A stretch of 64,000 nucleotides of DNA, from NCBI GenBank assembly GCA_963921425.1, contig OY992832.1, positions 32,135,475 to 32,199,474 of the forward strand. The letters run 5' to 3'. Numbering within the stretch: position 1 is the stretch's first letter; every line of letters begins with the position of its first letter. The stretch is from Dryas octopetala (Eukaryota; Streptophyta; Magnoliopsida; Rosales; Rosaceae). Made by a program: the position numbers and the translations under genes. The notes under the pieces are model-generated. The model saw only the letters and a program-made list of their open reading frames with translations. It did not search any database and was not told where the DNA came from. Below are positions 27,001-37,327 of this stretch, piece by piece.

Positions 27001-27851
27001 CATGATTGGGTATGTTCTACCAGGAAAACCCATTGCAAACTTGCTTTTCAAAATCTATGGACGAATCAGCACTGTTCATGCTCTCTCTTTCTTGTCTGAC
27101 CTCAAACTTGGGCACTATATGAAGATTCCACCTCGGTGCATGTACACAGCTCAGGTATTTTCACCTCATAATTTATGTTTTGCATTTCTGATTTAATTTG
27201 TTCCTAAAAGTTATTCCCCTTTTTGTTTGTGTCCAGCTGGTGGGAACTCTGGTTTCTGGTATTGTGAACCTTGCAGTGGCATGGTGGATGCTGGAGGGCA
27301 TTGAGAACTTATGTGATGTTGAAGCACTCCATCCTAACAGCCCGTGGACTTGTCCCAAATACAGAGTCACCTTTGATGCTTCTGTTATATGGGGCCTGAT
27401 TGGACCAAGGCGGCTGTTTGGACCTGGAGGATTGTACAGGAACTTGGTATGGTTATTCCTGGTTGGAGCTGTGTTGCCTGTTCCTATTTGGGTGTTGAGC
27501 AAAATCTTCCCGGACAAGAAATGGATTCCCTTGATAAACATGCCAGTTATTATTTATGGCTTTGCTGGGATGCCACCTGCAACTCCCACCAACATCGCAA
27601 GCTGGCTTGTCACCGGGGGCATCTTCAACTATTTCGTGTTCAAATACCACAAACGCTGGTGGCAGAAGTACAATTACGTTCTATCGGCAGCATTGGATGC
27701 TGGGACAGCTTTCATGGGTGTGCTGCTCTTCTTTGCCTTGCAGAATGAGAATCGAAATGTGAAATGGTGGGGGACTGAACTTGACCATTGTCCTTTGGCA
27801 ACATGCCCCACTGCACCAGGTATTAAGGTTGAAGGATGTCCGGTTTTTTAG
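24051..27851 (+). CDS. OPT3: OPT3-type oligopeptide / metal transporter
   Basis: Six exons: 24051-24560, 24996-25093, 25873-26442, 26592-26847, 26972-27154 and 27237-27851. All junctions are GT-AG and the 2232 nt encode 743 aa, the usual length for the family. Both signature motifs of plant OPT (PT-clade) transporters are present: NPG at residues 113-115 and KIPPR at 529-533. Many long hydrophobic segments fit a polytopic membrane protein. The N-terminal VALVVPETDDPSLP, the GGGDAYSIGAIT segment and the C-terminal CPTAPGIK...CPVF match Arabidopsis OPT3 as I know it, better than OPT1/5/6/7. OPT3 loads iron and copper into phloem and is needed for shoot-to-root iron signalling and seed iron supply. 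The fourth intron holds a poly-T run. No defects seen; orthology rests on remembered sequence. Confidence 0.95.
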
Positions 27852-28313
27852 TAGTAGTCACAGAATACCGAAACAAAGATTGATATCAATATTTGAAGAT
27901 TCAAAGCTAAGGAGGCAATGCTACAGTTGTGGAGGAAGAGGACAACTATAGCAGAAATTTCTCATTCAGATGATATGTATGGCTGTCAGTTATTTATGAT
28001 ATCAATTTAAAATGAATGCATTGGCAGTAGATAAATGGCTCTTCTGGCCACCTTCTGCTTTACTTTTGCATTTGGTTTCTGTATATTTTCAGCACCATCT
28101 GTTTCTAGCTACCCTAAAAAACGAAAGTAAAGAATAGAAATTCGAATGGCCAGAATAAAAGAAAAAAAAATATGATATTGAGAAGCTTATAGTCCAATAG
28201 GATCAATACTCAAAGAAACGCTTCAATTACTCAACACGTATGTTTTGCCAAAGGTAGGTACCTAGCCCATGTTAGAGAACTTCAACCAAGGCAGATCATA
28301 ACTACCTTAACTT
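27852..28313. other. 3' flank of OPT3
   Basis: The probable 3' untranslated region and AT-rich spacer before the copia LTR. No further gene seen. Confidence 0.5.
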
Positions 28314-31300
28314 TGTCAAAGCTTCTAGGTTTAGGCTAAAATATGATGATTCATCTTATTCCTCTCCAAATATGAGGTATTTATATGTGTACAAGATGCA
28401 GCGATAACCACGCCTAGTCATACAAAGGAAAAGTTATACAAGGAAACTACAGAAATAAAAATAAACTACAAAATATATATAGCTTATCTTGACTAGGACT
28501 TACTCAACACTCCCCCTTAAGTTGGAGTTAGCATAGATATCACACATACCAAACTTATTTACCGAGTCTAAAAATATCTTGTCCGACATTGCCTTAGTAA
28601 GTACATCGATCTGCCAACTGATCTTCTGGCTTTACGAATGGGAAGCCAATTACCTTGGACTTTAGCTTCTCCTTAATGAAATGTAGATCAACCTCCATAT
28701 GTTAACAATCGTAGGATAGTAGGATAGTTGATAGTTGGAATTCTTAAACCTAGGTTTCGTTCAATGACTGAACCTAGACTCAAAGCCAGGCTGCCTACGT
28801 ACCTTAGGGGATCAAGTCATAACATAGTTCTTTTCTATTAAGCACAACACACATTAGACAAAGAAATTAAAAAAAAAAAAAAGAAGACTATCTCACCAAA
28901 ATTAGTGGCCTGAGTCCAATGAAAGCTTAAAACAAGAGTTAGAATAAAAACCTGGATCTAATCTTGTTGAAGGACTTCTTCCCGGATGGATCACCAGCGT
29001 CAACGTATTATGCATTGCCGCTTATCCGCTGCAGCTCTTAGGTCTTGGTAGCTAGTGGGAATGTAGGATAGCTCAAGTAAGTAATAGATTGACACCAGTG
29101 CCTCTGATAAGAGAAAATAGGTCCACATCATCAACCAAAAAGGCTTTCTATGGCCATTCTCTGCCTGAGCAAATGATGCTTTCAGGAAGGACGAATGCAA
29201 GGTTTTTTTTCCCTACCTATCCTATCCCCTATCAAGGAAGGACATGAACAAGATGGGATAAGCGCATCGGAGAAGGAATAGGTTGCAGCTTTTGTTGGTC
29301 CTACCTAGTAGCTAGCTGGTTTGGGAAGGAAGGACAGGTAAGAATGGTATTATATCCCTCATTTCTTGTTTTTCCTCTTGCTAGGTGATGAGAGTTTGAC
29401 CTCTAGGAAAAAGACTTTATCCCTTAGTGTGCTGGTAGTGGCATAAGGTGAGTGCTCTGATCTACGACCGCCCTCCTGTCTATAGGTTTAGAGGAAGCTA
29501 AGGGATATTCTAACCAATAGGATCTGGCTGCTAGTAGATAGTAATTTTAAAAATTTCCTGCTCTTAGGATGTAGCTTCATTTCCTTACCTGCACTGATAG
29601 CTTCATAAGTCTTCCCCGTCTAGGTGCAGAGTTCATCCTAGCAACGAGCTTGTGCTATCTTCTCTTGTTCAATGCTCCAAGCTGAATTAGAAAACCAATG
29701 ACAGAGAGGACTAAGCTGACAGCAGTGCCAGGTGATCCCTTTCCTTTAGGTCTTCCTCCCGAGGTTGACCAGATTGGTTGAAGATTCCTACCCAATTGAA
29801 TCTTGAGAAAATAGCCAAGGGTGGAAGGCGATGATGAAAAGAAGCTCAACTCCTGTTTTGGTTCAGAAGAGAGGGGAAAAGAGAACCTTCCATGGTTGTT
29901 AGCGGCAGTCTCAGGTTATAGTTGAATAGCAGTTCAGTGGAATCCGGATTCTCATCCGCTAGCGGGAAAGAAAAAGAGTTCAACCTTCCTTGCGCATGGT
30001 TTGACTGGCATTAATTGGAATGAGAAGGAGCGAGAACATGAGCAACACAACACAGGATTGGGAGTCACACGGAATTCTCTTCATTGGGATTGCCTTTCCT
30101 TGGGCAGATTCCTCAAAAGGAATGAGAGTCAAGGACTTCAAGTGAAGTGGTTGGGTTCACTCCTTCTAGAGGAAGGGATTTGTGTACTGATTGCTTGCCT
30201 TAGCTTCCTTCTAATGCTCGAACTGCACTCTACTAGCTCCTATGCTTCCAATTTCAGACAGTTCCTAGAAAAGAAGTACTAGACTGATAACAAGGAAGAG
30301 CACTATTTAAGACAAATATCGCTTAACTGATTGCGCCATAAGTACAGTACTAGAGTAAAGGAGGAACTATTTAAAGAAAGGATTCTTTCTATCATGCTAC
30401 ACATGGTTATGAGTAATCTCAATAGCAGACTTATTATCACAATATAGATTCATAGTCTTTTTTGGCTTGAACCCCAAATCAGTCAACAAGTTTTTTATTC
30501 ATAGCAATTCACAAACACCATGAGCCATACCACTAAACTCTGCTTCTATTGTTCTACACTTGATCTCGCCACAACCTATTGTTTTTTAATTACTACGCCA
30601 AGTTACTAAATTACCACCCACAAAAGTAAAGTATCTTGATGTAGACCGCTTGTTATTAAATGAACCAGCCCAATCCGCATTAGTATGCCCAATCACATAC
30701 AGATGCCCATGCCGATGGAACAACAATCCCTTACCTGGTGCAGTCTTCAAGTACCTCAAAATTCTATAAACAACATCCATGTAGGATTTACTCAAAGTAT
30801 GTAAGAACTGATTGACAACATTCACTGCATACGCGATGTCAAGATGTGTATGAGATAAGTAAATAAGTCTCCCAATAAGTCATTGATATCTTCCTTTGTC
30901 GACTGGAGTCTAATCAAGACACTCTGCCAACTTGTGATTCTACTCAATAGGAGTATCAATGGGTTTACAAGCATACTTGTCTCAGATAATAAGTTCAATA
31001 CATACTTGCACTGTGGGACATAAATATACCATGCCTGGACCAAGCAACCTCAATACCAAGAAAGTACTTAAGGTCATCAAACTCCATCTCAAATTCAGTA
31101 GCTAGATACTGTAATCGTGCACCATTTCTTCAGTGTCATCACCTGTCACCATCATATCATCTACATAGATTATCAAAGTAGCGATTTTCCTCTATGACGC
31201 TTCAAAAACAAGATATGATCCGAATTACTATGCTAGCTTGTAGCCAAAGTTCTTCAATGTAAAATATCAGGCTTTAGGTAAAATAATTCAATATTAATTC

Positions 31301-31440
31301 ATTCTTCTCCTTCAGGAGGTATTTATAAGAATACAACCATCTTCCCATAATGAACCCTAAATAGACATTAAAGCTAATTAAAAACAATTACAAGAATAAA
31401 CTAGGATTGGGAAAACATATATATTCACTACCACCCTTGG
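28314..31440 (-). mobile_element. Degraded Ty1-copia retrotransposon, split by an insertion
   Basis: The left LTR lies at 28,314-28,509 and a related right LTR at about 31,254-31,440. They share TTTAGG-TAAAAT, ATTCTTCTCC and GAGGTATTTATA blocks. Next to the left LTR, 28,510-28,525 read on the minus strand is the polypurine tract AAGGGGGAG, which sets the orientation. Minus-strand frames give RT/RNase H pieces: 30,586-30,825 holds YRILRYLKTAPGKGLLF and an NADWAGS motif, and 30,440-30,330 region gives a YCDNKSAI motif. The 3' end of pol, with HFIKEKL, is at 28,520-28,705. Stops and frameshifts are many, so the element is dead. Sequence between about 28,711 and 30,390 is not copia. Confidence 0.8.
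28711..30390. other. Foreign insert inside the copia pol, possibly organelle-derived
   Basis: The copia RNase H reading breaks off near 30,390 and resumes near 28,710, so this 1.7 kb was inserted. It is less AT-rich than its surroundings, and from about 28,950 it is full of AAGGAAGG, AAGAAAG and mixed-composition sequence without long frames, like plant mitochondrial spacer DNA. The first part (28,730-28,950) instead has a GGCTGCCTACGTACC stretch and an A-rich run, like a dispersed nuclear repeat. I recognise no gene. The mitochondrial origin is an impression, not a match. Confidence 0.45.
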
Positions 31441-31508
31441 CCATTTACTTATTTAACCCTCCACAACTACACATACTCTTTTCTATAAATTTTTGTTCAT
31501 TTAGAAGC

Positions 31509-32092
31509 CATTTACACTACATTTATGTCACATGTTATTGTCACTTCATTTGTGTCAAATTTGGTACCCAAAATTAGGCCCATGTCCCAACTTGGTACCA
31601 AGACTTTTATTTTATTCAATTGAGTGCCCAAAATTTTATTTTATGCTTATTAAGTTCCTATGCCAATTTTTGTCAGTTTGTTTAATTATACCAATGTGTT
31701 TGATATATTTCAATTGTACCAATATTTGGGTCTTTATTATTATTTTTTATATTCTTTGAGTTTTTTATTAGTTGGAACATTATGTTATTTTGGCAGGAAT
31801 TTTATATCTTTGAAATTATTTAATTTAATTGTACCAATAAAATCGTACCAACCCACTCACATATTGGTACAATTAAACAAACTGAGGAAAATTGGCTTAG
31901 AAACTTATATACACAAAATAAAAGTTTGGGCACTCAATTGAACCAAATAAAAGCCTTACTACCAAGTTGGGACATAAGCGCCAAAGTTTTGATACTAAAT
32001 TTGAAAAAAAAAAAAAAGTTACTTCATATAAAAAAAAAATGTATGAATGTGACAATGGCATGTGACATCAATATAATGTAAATGACATTAAA
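31509..32092. mobile_element. Foldback MITE
   Basis: The left arm (from about 31,509) has CATTTACACTAC, TTATGTCACATG and TTATTGTCAC. The right arm in reverse complement reads CATTTACATTA, TGATGTCACATG and CCATTGTCAC. Further inward both arms share CCCAACTTGGTA, CAATTGAGTGCCCAAA and TTGTACCAATAT-type blocks, so most of the 580 bp folds back on itself. No coding capacity and no clear target duplication. Confidence 0.7.
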
Positions 32093-32454
32093 ATTAATTA
32101 TTTCAATATATTACTCCCAAGAACAAAAATTTAAGGTTTTTAACTGGAAATCCACCTATAAAAAATTATGTTAAAGGCCATTCTATTCATGTGTACGCGT
32201 TCGGAGCGAGAAAAAGACTACTTAGTGCTCGGTAAATGCAGATGAATCTGTATTTATAAATTTTATGTTGCAGATACAGTTTTTTAGGTTTAAAATGTAG
32301 AAGTTTTAAGTTGTAGATACATAGATTTTAGGTTGCAGATGCATGTTTTAGAAATTGCCGATTGCTCAACGCTATTTTGTGTAGCCAGGTAAGTTTTGGG
32401 ATAGGTGGATTGTAGGTTAATGTTTTTTCTTATTTTAGCCTTCTTGGTAAAATA
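32093..32454. other. Spacer with short TTTTAGGTTGCAGATACAT-like repeats
   Basis: No gene seen. Around 32,250-32,355 a motif of the form TTTTAGGTTGCAGAT recurs three times in degenerate tandem. A TGCTCGGTAAATGC stretch near 32,227 resembles the palindromic motifs of 19.8-20.6 kb. Confidence 0.45.
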
Positions 32455-32922
32455 CCCTTATTAATTCGGTAGGAAGTTTCCTGCCACCTCACTTTGCTGA
32501 GTGGCACAACTACCCATTTAAACATTACCACTTGTTTAATTTTAATTATCACTTTTATATTCTTTTCTCTAACCCAAATTTATAATTTCTTTAAAAAACT
32601 TTTTTTTACCAATAAATAAAAACAAAGAAACTAAAAAGAAATCAAGAACCTCACCCCATCTACCCCTCCCCTTCAGCTGCATCATCATCATTTGTCATCT
32701 CTCTCTCACTAATCCCATAACCTAAAACTTTTCATATAAACTCTGCATTTCCAACAGATTTCAAGCAAGCATGAGGAGGATCTCAGAAATCCAAGAACTC
32801 ATTGCTATTGAATTCTTTAATTCTTGCAATTGAAACCCAGTAAACTAAATCCACAAACAAAAAATGAAAGATAGAAAAGAAAAAGAGAGAGGGGGGAAGG
32901 AAAGAGAGATGAAGAGAAAGAG

Positions 32923-32925
<3 letters not shown>

Positions 32926-32981
<56 letters not shown>
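32926..32981. repeat. (AG)n microsatellite
   Basis: About 55 bp of nearly uninterrupted AG dinucleotides, the longest such tract in the window. It gives an artefactual Leu-Ser repeat frame on the minus strand. Confidence 0.95.
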
Positions 32982-32984
<3 letters not shown>

Positions 32985-33142
32985 GGGGAGGGATGGTTAG
33001 AGGTAGTGGTGGGAGGCCGCGGTGTTGCTGGTAAGGAGGGGTGACGTGCTTGATATGTATTTTTTGTTCTTTTAGTTTTTTCTATTTTATCAAAGGTGAA
33101 TTCATAAAATTTTAAAATCTTAAGAGAAAATAGATTTGTTAA

Positions 33143-33625
33143 GGTTTTTTTTATCCAAATACCAATATGGGTGTGCTTCCATACCACAAAAACTTTTTTT
33201 CTTATCAATTTACTACTCAAAGTATAAATATGTGCCAATGTGGCACCTGTCATCCATTTTTGTCAATTTTTTTGTTAACTTGAAGGGTAATATTATCAAT
33301 TCATATTATAAAATATCTAAAAAACAAAACTAAAATCTAAATACAGATAAAAAAAAAACCCAGCCAACCCACCCTCACCCCTGACACCGACCCATCCCCA
33401 ACGATGCCGGCTTCCCTTCCTCTCCTTCCCTCTCTATTCTTAATTATACTTAAAGGCAAACTAGGAGGTTTGATAAAAAAAAGTTGATGATTTAACAGAA
33501 ACATTGACTGTAGGTGGTATATTGGCACATATTGATACTTTAGATGGTAAATTGGTCAGAAAAAAAGTTTGGGTACTATGGGAGTACACCCCCTATAGTC
33601 CAGATGGTATTTGGGTAAAAAACCT
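33143..33625. mobile_element. MULE-like MITE, small member of the 34.7-38.2 kb family
   Basis: The ends are inverted: the left reads GGTTTTTTTTATCCAAATACC and the right, reverse-complemented, GGTTTTTTACCCAAATACC. Further in both share CATA-GTACC/CATACCAC, AACTTTTTTTCT, TCAATTTACTAC/CCAATTTACCAT and TATGTGCCAAT. ATTTGTTAA (33,134-33,142) and ATTTCTTAA (33,626-33,634) form a 9-bp duplication with one mismatch. The centre carries a C-rich CCAACCCACCCTCACC stretch and a CT tract. Confidence 0.7.
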
Positions 33626-33654
33626 ATTTCTTAAATTTAGAGAGAAATACAATA

Positions 33655-34711
33655 GAGGGTTGCTATTTGCACACTCTTTTTTCTTTTTTTGCACACCCTT
33701 TCTCACTTAATTAATGAATTTACAGTATTATCCCAATGTAAAAATACACTAAAAGACAATTTATATTTATCCCAAACTCTTCTCACCTCATTCTCTTTCT
33801 CTCTCTCAAACCCATGCACTATCTCTATACTGTCATGACTCCACCTTGCCATTGCCAACCTTGGCCAAGCCTGCCATCGCCGGCCACCTCCCGGCGAGCA
33901 GAAACCATTGGTAGCCCTCTCTCTATGTCCTTCCCTCTCTCCCTTTCTCCCTTTGTCTATCTGCCTTCAAGATCGGCGACCACCTCTTCGCAACCGCCTG
34001 CGTGCAGCACCCAGCATCCATGAGCTCGCTCTCCACCCGCAACACCTTGTCTTCCACCTCGAAGTCTAGAACCAGGCCCACGCCGGCTCCAACTCCAGCC
34101 TCTACATAGTGCCGTCCGACCACTCAGCCTCTCGGGTCACCGCCTCCCCTTCCCTTTCTCTTCTGTCCATTTCTCTTCTCTCTTTCTTTCCCTTTCTGTA
34201 TCTCTGTTCGAGGAAGCCATGGCAGACAACCACCAAACATCCACCATTAAAAAAAAAAAAGTTGCAGTTCGATATGTTCGGCAGACCAGTGCCAAACTGG
34301 GCTGTTTCGTTCGGCAATCATCTACCGAATATAACAAGATTGTCCGGCGGATGACTGCTGAACAAAACAGCCTAGTTCGGCATTGGTCCGCCAAACCTAC
34401 TGAACTGCAATTTTTTTTTAAAAGTGTTCGAAAGGGAGGAGAGAGAGGGAGGGTGGTGTTGCGAGAAGAAGAGAGAGATGAGGGTTGTGCTACGGGGAGG
34501 AGAGAGAGATAGGTTGTGTGTTTTTTTTTTTGTCTAAGTTGATGGGGTGTGTTGTGGTGAGAAATTTTGTGAAATGTATAAAATAGGGGTATTAGGGAAA
34601 TTGGAGGGGTGAATTAAAGAGAAATTTAAAATTTTAAGAGAGGGTAGAAAGTGTGTAAGAGAAAAGGGTGTGCAAAAAAAAAAAAAAAAAGATATGCAAA
34701 TAGTAGTACTC
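33655..34711. mobile_element. Long-TIR non-autonomous element carrying GC-rich inserts
   Basis: ATACAATA flanks it at 33,647-33,654 and 34,712-34,719. The left end reads GAGGGTTGCTATTTGCA and the reverse-complemented right end GAGTACTACTATTTGCA, followed on both sides by a T-rich run and TTGCACACCCTTT. The 1057-bp element has no transposase. Its interior (about 33,835-34,130) is GC-rich, with CGCCGGCCACCTCCCGG. It also contains a nested hairpin at 34,261-34,410. An 8-bp duplication suggests hAT; the long TIRs and cargo recall Pack-MULEs. Confidence 0.78.
34261..34410. repeat. Hairpin of balanced composition nested in the 33.7-34.7 kb element
   Basis: The left arm (34,261-34,327) and right arm (34,340-34,410) are inverted copies about 80% alike by eye. 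Shared blocks are TTGCAGTTC, TGTTCGGCAGACCA / TTTGGCGGACCA, TGCCAAACTGGGCTGTTT / TGCCGAACTAGGCTGTTT and GTTCGGCAATCAT / GTTCAGCAGTCAT. A poly-A run precedes it and a poly-T run follows, adding to the inverted structure. Confidence 0.75.
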
Positions 34712-35686
34712 ATACAATAAAGTGATAATTAAAGTAAAGACTGATAATTATAGGTGGTGTGTAGATTTACCATTCATAAAATTTTTTTTGTCAATTTACC
34801 ACCCATACTTATACAAAGTTGACAATGTGGCACCTACCATCAAATTTTCTGTTAACTCGAAGGGTATTTCTGTCAATTCATATAATAAGATATTTTAAAA
34901 ACTAAAAACCAAATAGATAAATAAAAATATTAAAATAAACATAAAGATTTTGGAAAATTTTATAAATACCTAAAATTTTTCAAAAATAAACAAAACAAAA
35001 TTGGAAAAAAAAAATGAAGAAAGAGATGCAGTAGCCCACCACAGCCACCACAGCCACCCAACACCCATTACCAGCCACCTCCTTCTCCGGCGAAACCTCC
35101 TTACCGGCGGCGTACCTTCTATCTCTTTCCTTTTATTTCTTTCTCTTTCTCTCACTTTCTTTCTCTTTCCTTCCTCTTCTTCTCTCTATTCCCAGATATC
35201 GAACCCAAATCTAGAAAAATCCAACCCTCTGCCTTCTTTTGCAAAACACCAACCCCCAAATCTGCAAAAAACCAATCACAAATCTTGAAAAAACCAACTC
35301 CAGTGAAATTCTGCAAACAAACCCCAAATCATAGAGAGAGAGAGAGAGAGAGAGAAAAAAAAAAAAAAGACACAGAGGGGGAAAGAGGATAGGGGGCTGA
35401 TCGATCTGGGGGGGAGGGGAGGGGGAAGGCGTGGTCGGGTGACGATATAACCCCGGTGAGAGGGGTAGTGAGGTGAGGTGGGGTTGCTGGGTGGTGGATG
35501 TTTTTTATTTTTTTGAATACTATTTTTCTTTTCATTTGCTTTGTTTTATTTTTTTTTTCCTAATATAAGGCCATAAGGGCAAAATTATTTAGATAAAAGT
35601 TATAAAACAATTTTGTTAAATTTGATTTAAAGGTATAATTATATAGCTATACTTTTTAAAATGAATTTTATCTTCTTAATTGTACT

Positions 35687-36580
35687 CAAGGAATAAAATT
35701 TTGGGTTTCGAGGAAATTTCGACGGAAATTTCGAAGATTTTTAAATTTCGACAGAAATTAGATGGAAACGATGGAAATTACTACCAAAATACGGAAATTT
35801 TGAATGAAACTTTACTATATGTCTATTTAACATATTATCTACTACATTGATAAAAAACATTGAAGAAACCAAATTATATAGTAAGTTTCATGTGATATAA
35901 GATGAATATAATGCGCGCTGAAGGTAAATACTGTGAAATAAAATTAGTATAATAAATAAATAAAATTAATATATTCTTTATACTGTATAATATATACACT
36001 AAATCCTATATACTTTATAATTTATACTCTATATTGCTTAAGATATCATATAAGATATTAGGATTTAGGCCCTTTAAGATATTTTTAATTATTTTTTATA
36101 TAAGAATGTATTAGAGTTTATTGGTTTAGGATTTAAAAACAATTAAACGAAACCCCAAAACGGCCAAACGAAACCCCAAATCATTTTTTTTTTCAATTGC
36201 CCAAAAACCTCAAACTAGGATATGGTAGATGATATTAGGGTTTAGCCATTTAGAGTATTTTAAATTATTTTTTATATAAAAATATATTAGAGTTTACTAA
36301 TTTAGGGTTTAAAAACAACTAAACAAAACTCCAAAATGGCCAAACGAAAACCCAAACCATTTTTTTTCTTTACAATTGACCAAATGCCCCAAATCCCAAT
36401 CAACCTTAAACCTTTTAATTTTTTTCTCTTTTTTACTTTTTTTTTTCTTTTTTTCTTTCCTTCTTTTTCTTTTTTTCCTTTCTTTTTTTTTTTCTTCTTT
36501 TTCTTTCTTTCCTTCCCTCTCCTTTCTTTTCCCCCGAGTCTCCAACTCCACGCCTCCACGCCTCCACTGTCTCCTTTCTT

Positions 36581-36619
<39 letters not shown>

Positions 36620-36973
36620 ATCCATCACCAATCCACCATGTCTCTCTCCCCGAGACTCCCCCTGCCGTCGCCACCCTTGTCGCCCCCCCTGCCGCCCCCT
36701 GCCGTCGCCCCCCTTGCCGGATCTTTCTCCCCCCTACCGCCCCCTCTTTCTCCGTCGATCTCCCCCTGCCATCCCCTGCCGCCGCCCCTCCTCTTTCTCC
36801 CTCGATCTCGCCCCTGCCGCTGCCCCATTTTTCTCCCAAAACCCAGCCTCCTCTCCAAAAACCCAGAAATCCAAAACCAGATCACAGCGAAAATTTCGCC
36901 GAAATTATCCCAAAAATTTAACAAATATAGGTTTCGATTTCGACACCCCTAAAAATCGAAATTTAAACCCTTG
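35687..36973. mobile_element. hAT-type non-autonomous element, copy B
   Basis: ATTGTACT (8 bp) flanks it at 35,679-35,686 and 36,974-36,981. The left end reads CAAGGAATAAAATTTTGGG and the reverse-complemented right end CAAGGGTTTAAATTTCG, the same terminal design as copy A (17,846-19,070) but in the opposite orientation. It shares the GAAATTTCG-rich subterminal part, the AAACCCTAAAC-like AT core and the CTTTTTC/GAAAAAG tract. The right third (36,640-36,840) is GC-rich with CCGCCCC/CCGTCGCC, and creates long proline/serine frames that I do not consider real. No transposase. Confidence 0.88.
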
Positions 36974-37070
36974 ATTGTACTGAAGGACTGTTTAAAAAAA
37001 AATTGTACTGAAGGACAAAATGAAAAGTCTAAGAAAAAAGTTGATGATTTAATAGAAAATGTCACTATAA

Positions 37071-37291
37071 GAGCAACTCCAACAAGGTTACCTATAATCT
37101 AGCCAAATTTGTGCAAAAAAAGTTAAAAACCTATTTTAGCTAACTAATTTTAAAATCTTAGTCTAACAACCTTCTTTATTTTAGCTAACAATAAATGTTT
37201 GACTATTTCTTTAAATGTGATAATGTGATAATAATTTGCTCTAACAGCTATTTTTATAACGCCATATCCTCACTCCCCCAACAGTAAACCA

Positions 37292-37327
<36 letters not shown>

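Noticed and set aside
28950..30282. Short frames of 64-93 codons in the insert within the copia element
   Set aside because: No domain; frames are short and unsupported, consistent with non-coding organelle-like spacer.
36302..36974. Several overlapping frames of 100-212 codons on both strands
   Set aside because: They run through CT/TTTTC tracts and a C-rich stretch inside hAT copy B; open on both strands because of composition, with no splice or domain support.
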